Shown piece after piece: positions 5,008-6,493 of a stretch of 6,493 nucleotides of DNA. The notes beneath the pieces were generated by a model. That model saw only the letters and a list, made by a program, of their open reading frames with translations. It was not told where the DNA came from and ran no database searches. The stretch's first letter is position 1. The number at the start of each line of letters is the position of its first letter. Position numbers and translations under genes: made by a program. The DNA lies in NCBI GenBank assembly GCA_030523905.1, contig JAUNHO010000062.1:1-6493 (forward strand), in the 5' to 3' direction. This stretch comes from Bergeyella zoohelcum. GTDB lineage: Bacteria; Bacteroidota; Bacteroidia; Flavobacteriales; Weeksellaceae.

Positions 5008-6493
5008 ATGTCTGAAATTAAAGACGAGGTTCTATTGAACCAAAATGTGGCACCTGAACAATTTGACTGGGATTCTTTTGAGTCTGGGCTTGATGCAGAT
5101 GCAAGAAAAGAAAAAAATGACCTTGAAGAAATCTACAAAGGTTCTTTGAATGACCTTGAAGAAAACGATGTACTTGTAGGTAGAGTAGTAAGACTTACCG
5201 ATAAGGAGGCTATCGTGGATATCAACTTCAAGTCTGAGGGTGTTATTTCTCTTAACGAATTCCGTTACAAACCAGACCTTTCCGTAGGAGACGAGGTAGA
5301 GGTAATGGTAGATAGAAGAGAGGATAAAAGCGGACAACTACAACTTTCTCACAAGAAGGCTAGAACGCTGAAAGCTTGGGATAAAGTAAATGAACTTCAC
5401 GAGTCTGGTGAGGTGGTAAATGGTTTCGTAAAATCTAGAACAAAAGGTGGTATGATTGTAGATGTACACGGTATTGAAGCATTCTTGCCTGGTTCGCAGA
5501 TTGATGTAAAACCAATTAAAGATTATGACCAATTCGTAGGTAAAACTATGGAGTTCAAGGTGGTGAAAATCAACCCTGAATTCAAAAATGTGGTGGTTTC
5601 TCATAAAGCTCTTATCGAGGCTGATATTGAAGATCAGAAAAAAGAAATCATCGCTCAACTTGAAAAAGGACAAGTTCTTGAAGGAACAGTTAAAAATATC
5701 ACTTCTTACGGAGTATTCATTGACCTTGGTGGCGTAGATGGTCTTATCCATATCACAGACCTTTCTTGGTCAAGAGTAAATCACCCATCTGAAATCCTTG
5801 AAGACGGACAAACCGTGAAGGTGGTAATCCTTGATTTTGATGATGAGAAAACAAGAATCCAGCTTGGTATGAAGCAACTAGAACCACACCCTTGGGAGGC
5901 TCTTTCTGCTGAATTGAAAGTAGGAGATAAAGTAAAAGGTAAAGTGGTAGTTCTTGCTGATTATGGTGCATTTGTAGAGATTGCTCCTGGTGTAGAAGGA
6001 CTTATCCATGTATCTGAAATGTCTTGGTCTACTCATTTGAGAAGTGCAGGAGATTTCGTAAAAGTAGGTGATGAGGTAGAGGCAGAAGTATTGACTTTGG
6101 ATAGAGAGGAAAGAAAAATCTCTTTGGGTATCAAGCAATTAACAAAAGACCCTTGGGAAAATATCGAGGCTAAATATCCAGTAGGTTCTAAGCATTCTGG
6201 TTCTGTGAGAAACTTCACAAACTTTGGTGTATTCGTAGAACTAGAAGAAGGAATCGATGGTCTTATCTACATTTCTGACCTTTCTTGGACTAAGAAAATC
6301 AAGCATCCATCAGAGTTTTGTTCAGTAGGAGACAAACTAGATGTAGTAGTATTGGAACTAGACCTTGCTGCAAGAAGATTGTCTCTTGGACACAAGCAAC
6401 TAACTGAGAACCCTTGGGATAAGTACGAAACTAAATACGCAGAGGGTACTGTACATACAGGTAAAGCAGTAGATGTATTTGATAAAGGTGCTC
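5008..6493 (+). CDS. rpsA: 30S ribosomal protein S1, 3' end cut by window edge
   Basis: The frame opens at ATG 5008 and stays open for 495 codons to the edge; the family is about 590-610 residues in Flavobacteriia, so roughly 100 are missing. S1 binds single-stranded mRNA on the 30S subunit and helps initiation, especially where Shine-Dalgarno sequences are lacking. After an acidic N-terminal arm (1-50) come S1/OB-fold repeats at about 52-117, 134-202, 222-291, 306-376 and 393-463, with a sixth starting near 479. Repeats 3-5 carry the RNA-binding pattern GVFIDLGGVDGLIHITDLSW (235-254) and its equivalents GAFVEIAPGVEGLIHVSEMSW-like (320-340) and GVFVELEEGIDGLIYISDLSW-like (407-427). Repeats 3-5 are each followed by a QL...PW linker (290-296, 377-383, 464-470). 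The start is well placed after the promoter and leader, and the codon use is that of a highly expressed gene. CMP kinase, the usual E. coli neighbour, is not seen. Confidence 0.97.
   Translation, partial: MSEIKDEVLLNQNVAPEQFDWDSFESGLDADARKEKNDLEEIYKGSLNDLEENDVLVGRVVRLTDKEAIVDINFKSEGVISLNEFRYKPDLSVGDEVEVMVDRREDKSGQLQLSHKKARTLKAWDKVNELHESGEVVNGFVKSRTKGGMIVDVHGIEAFLPGSQIDVKPIKDYDQFVGKTMEFKVVKINPEFKNVVVSHKALIEADIEDQKKEIIAQLEKGQVLEGTVKNITSYGVFIDLGGVDGLIHITDLSWSRVNHPSEILEDGQTVKVVILDFDDEKTRIQLGMKQLEPHPWEALSAELKVGDKVKGKVVVLADYGAFVEIAPGVEGLIHVSEMSWSTHLRSAGDFVKVGDEVEAEVLTLDREERKISLGIKQLTKDPWENIEAKYPVGSKHSGSVRNFTNFGVFVELEEGIDGLIYISDLSWTKKIKHPSEFCSVGDKLDVVVLELDLAARRLSLGHKQLTENPWDKYETKYAEGTVHTGKAVDVFDKGA

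Noticed and set aside
4835..5038. 67-codon open frame spanning the rpsA promoter and leader
   Set aside because: It begins inside the sigma-factor gene, crosses a clear promoter and runs into rpsA in the wrong frame; the composition is not protein-like.
5032..6218. Several open frames on the minus strand antisense to rpsA
   Set aside because: They are the complement of a highly expressed S1 gene, have no recognisable domains or starts with signals, and low-complexity composition. They are shadows.
5668..6420. Repeated DNA segments within rpsA
   Set aside because: The similarity reflects the repeated S1 protein domains, not a DNA repeat element.

Overview
The window looks like a piece of chromosome from a Bacteroidota bacterium, most likely class Flavobacteriia and perhaps a Chryseobacterium/Riemerella-type member of the Weeksellaceae. 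The evidence is the low GC content, the TAnnTTTG-type -7 promoter boxes ahead of tyrS, the sigma factor and rpsA, the absence of Shine-Dalgarno sequences before the starts, and the character of PdxJ, TyrRS and ribosomal protein S1. The genus is an inference.

Left part (1-3852), all on the minus strand and read right to left: tyrS (tyrosyl-tRNA synthetase), pdxJ (pyridoxine 5'-phosphate synthase), a DUF6922-like small protein, an AbiEii-family nucleotidyltransferase, a YbfF/ABHD11-like alpha/beta hydrolase, and the first 29 codons of a probable membrane protein that runs off the left edge. From pdxJ onward the gaps are 15, -46, 4 and 12 bases, so these genes are probably co-transcribed. A hairpin lies between tyrS and pdxJ. 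The DUF6922/AbiEii pair resembles a toxin-antitoxin module placed between housekeeping genes; its DNA is visibly more AT-rich than its neighbours.

Middle (3853-4290): a 438-base AT-rich divergent intergenic region. It carries a tyrS promoter at one end, a sigma-factor promoter at the other, and between them a degenerate array with a period of about 20 bp (core TTTTAATGG) and T-tracts spaced near helical phase. No protein or RNA gene was recognised there.

Right part (4291-6493), plus strand: a stand-alone ECF-like sigma-70 factor with a GTG start and a very short predicted leader, then a clear promoter, a roughly 120-base leader that can fold into a stem-loop, and rpsA (ribosomal protein S1). 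rpsA is complete at its 5' end and cut by the right edge after 495 codons.

Most of the content is ordinary housekeeping. The parts that deserve attention are the embedded DUF6922/AbiEii pair, the phased 20-bp array, and the structured rpsA leader beside an orphan sigma factor.
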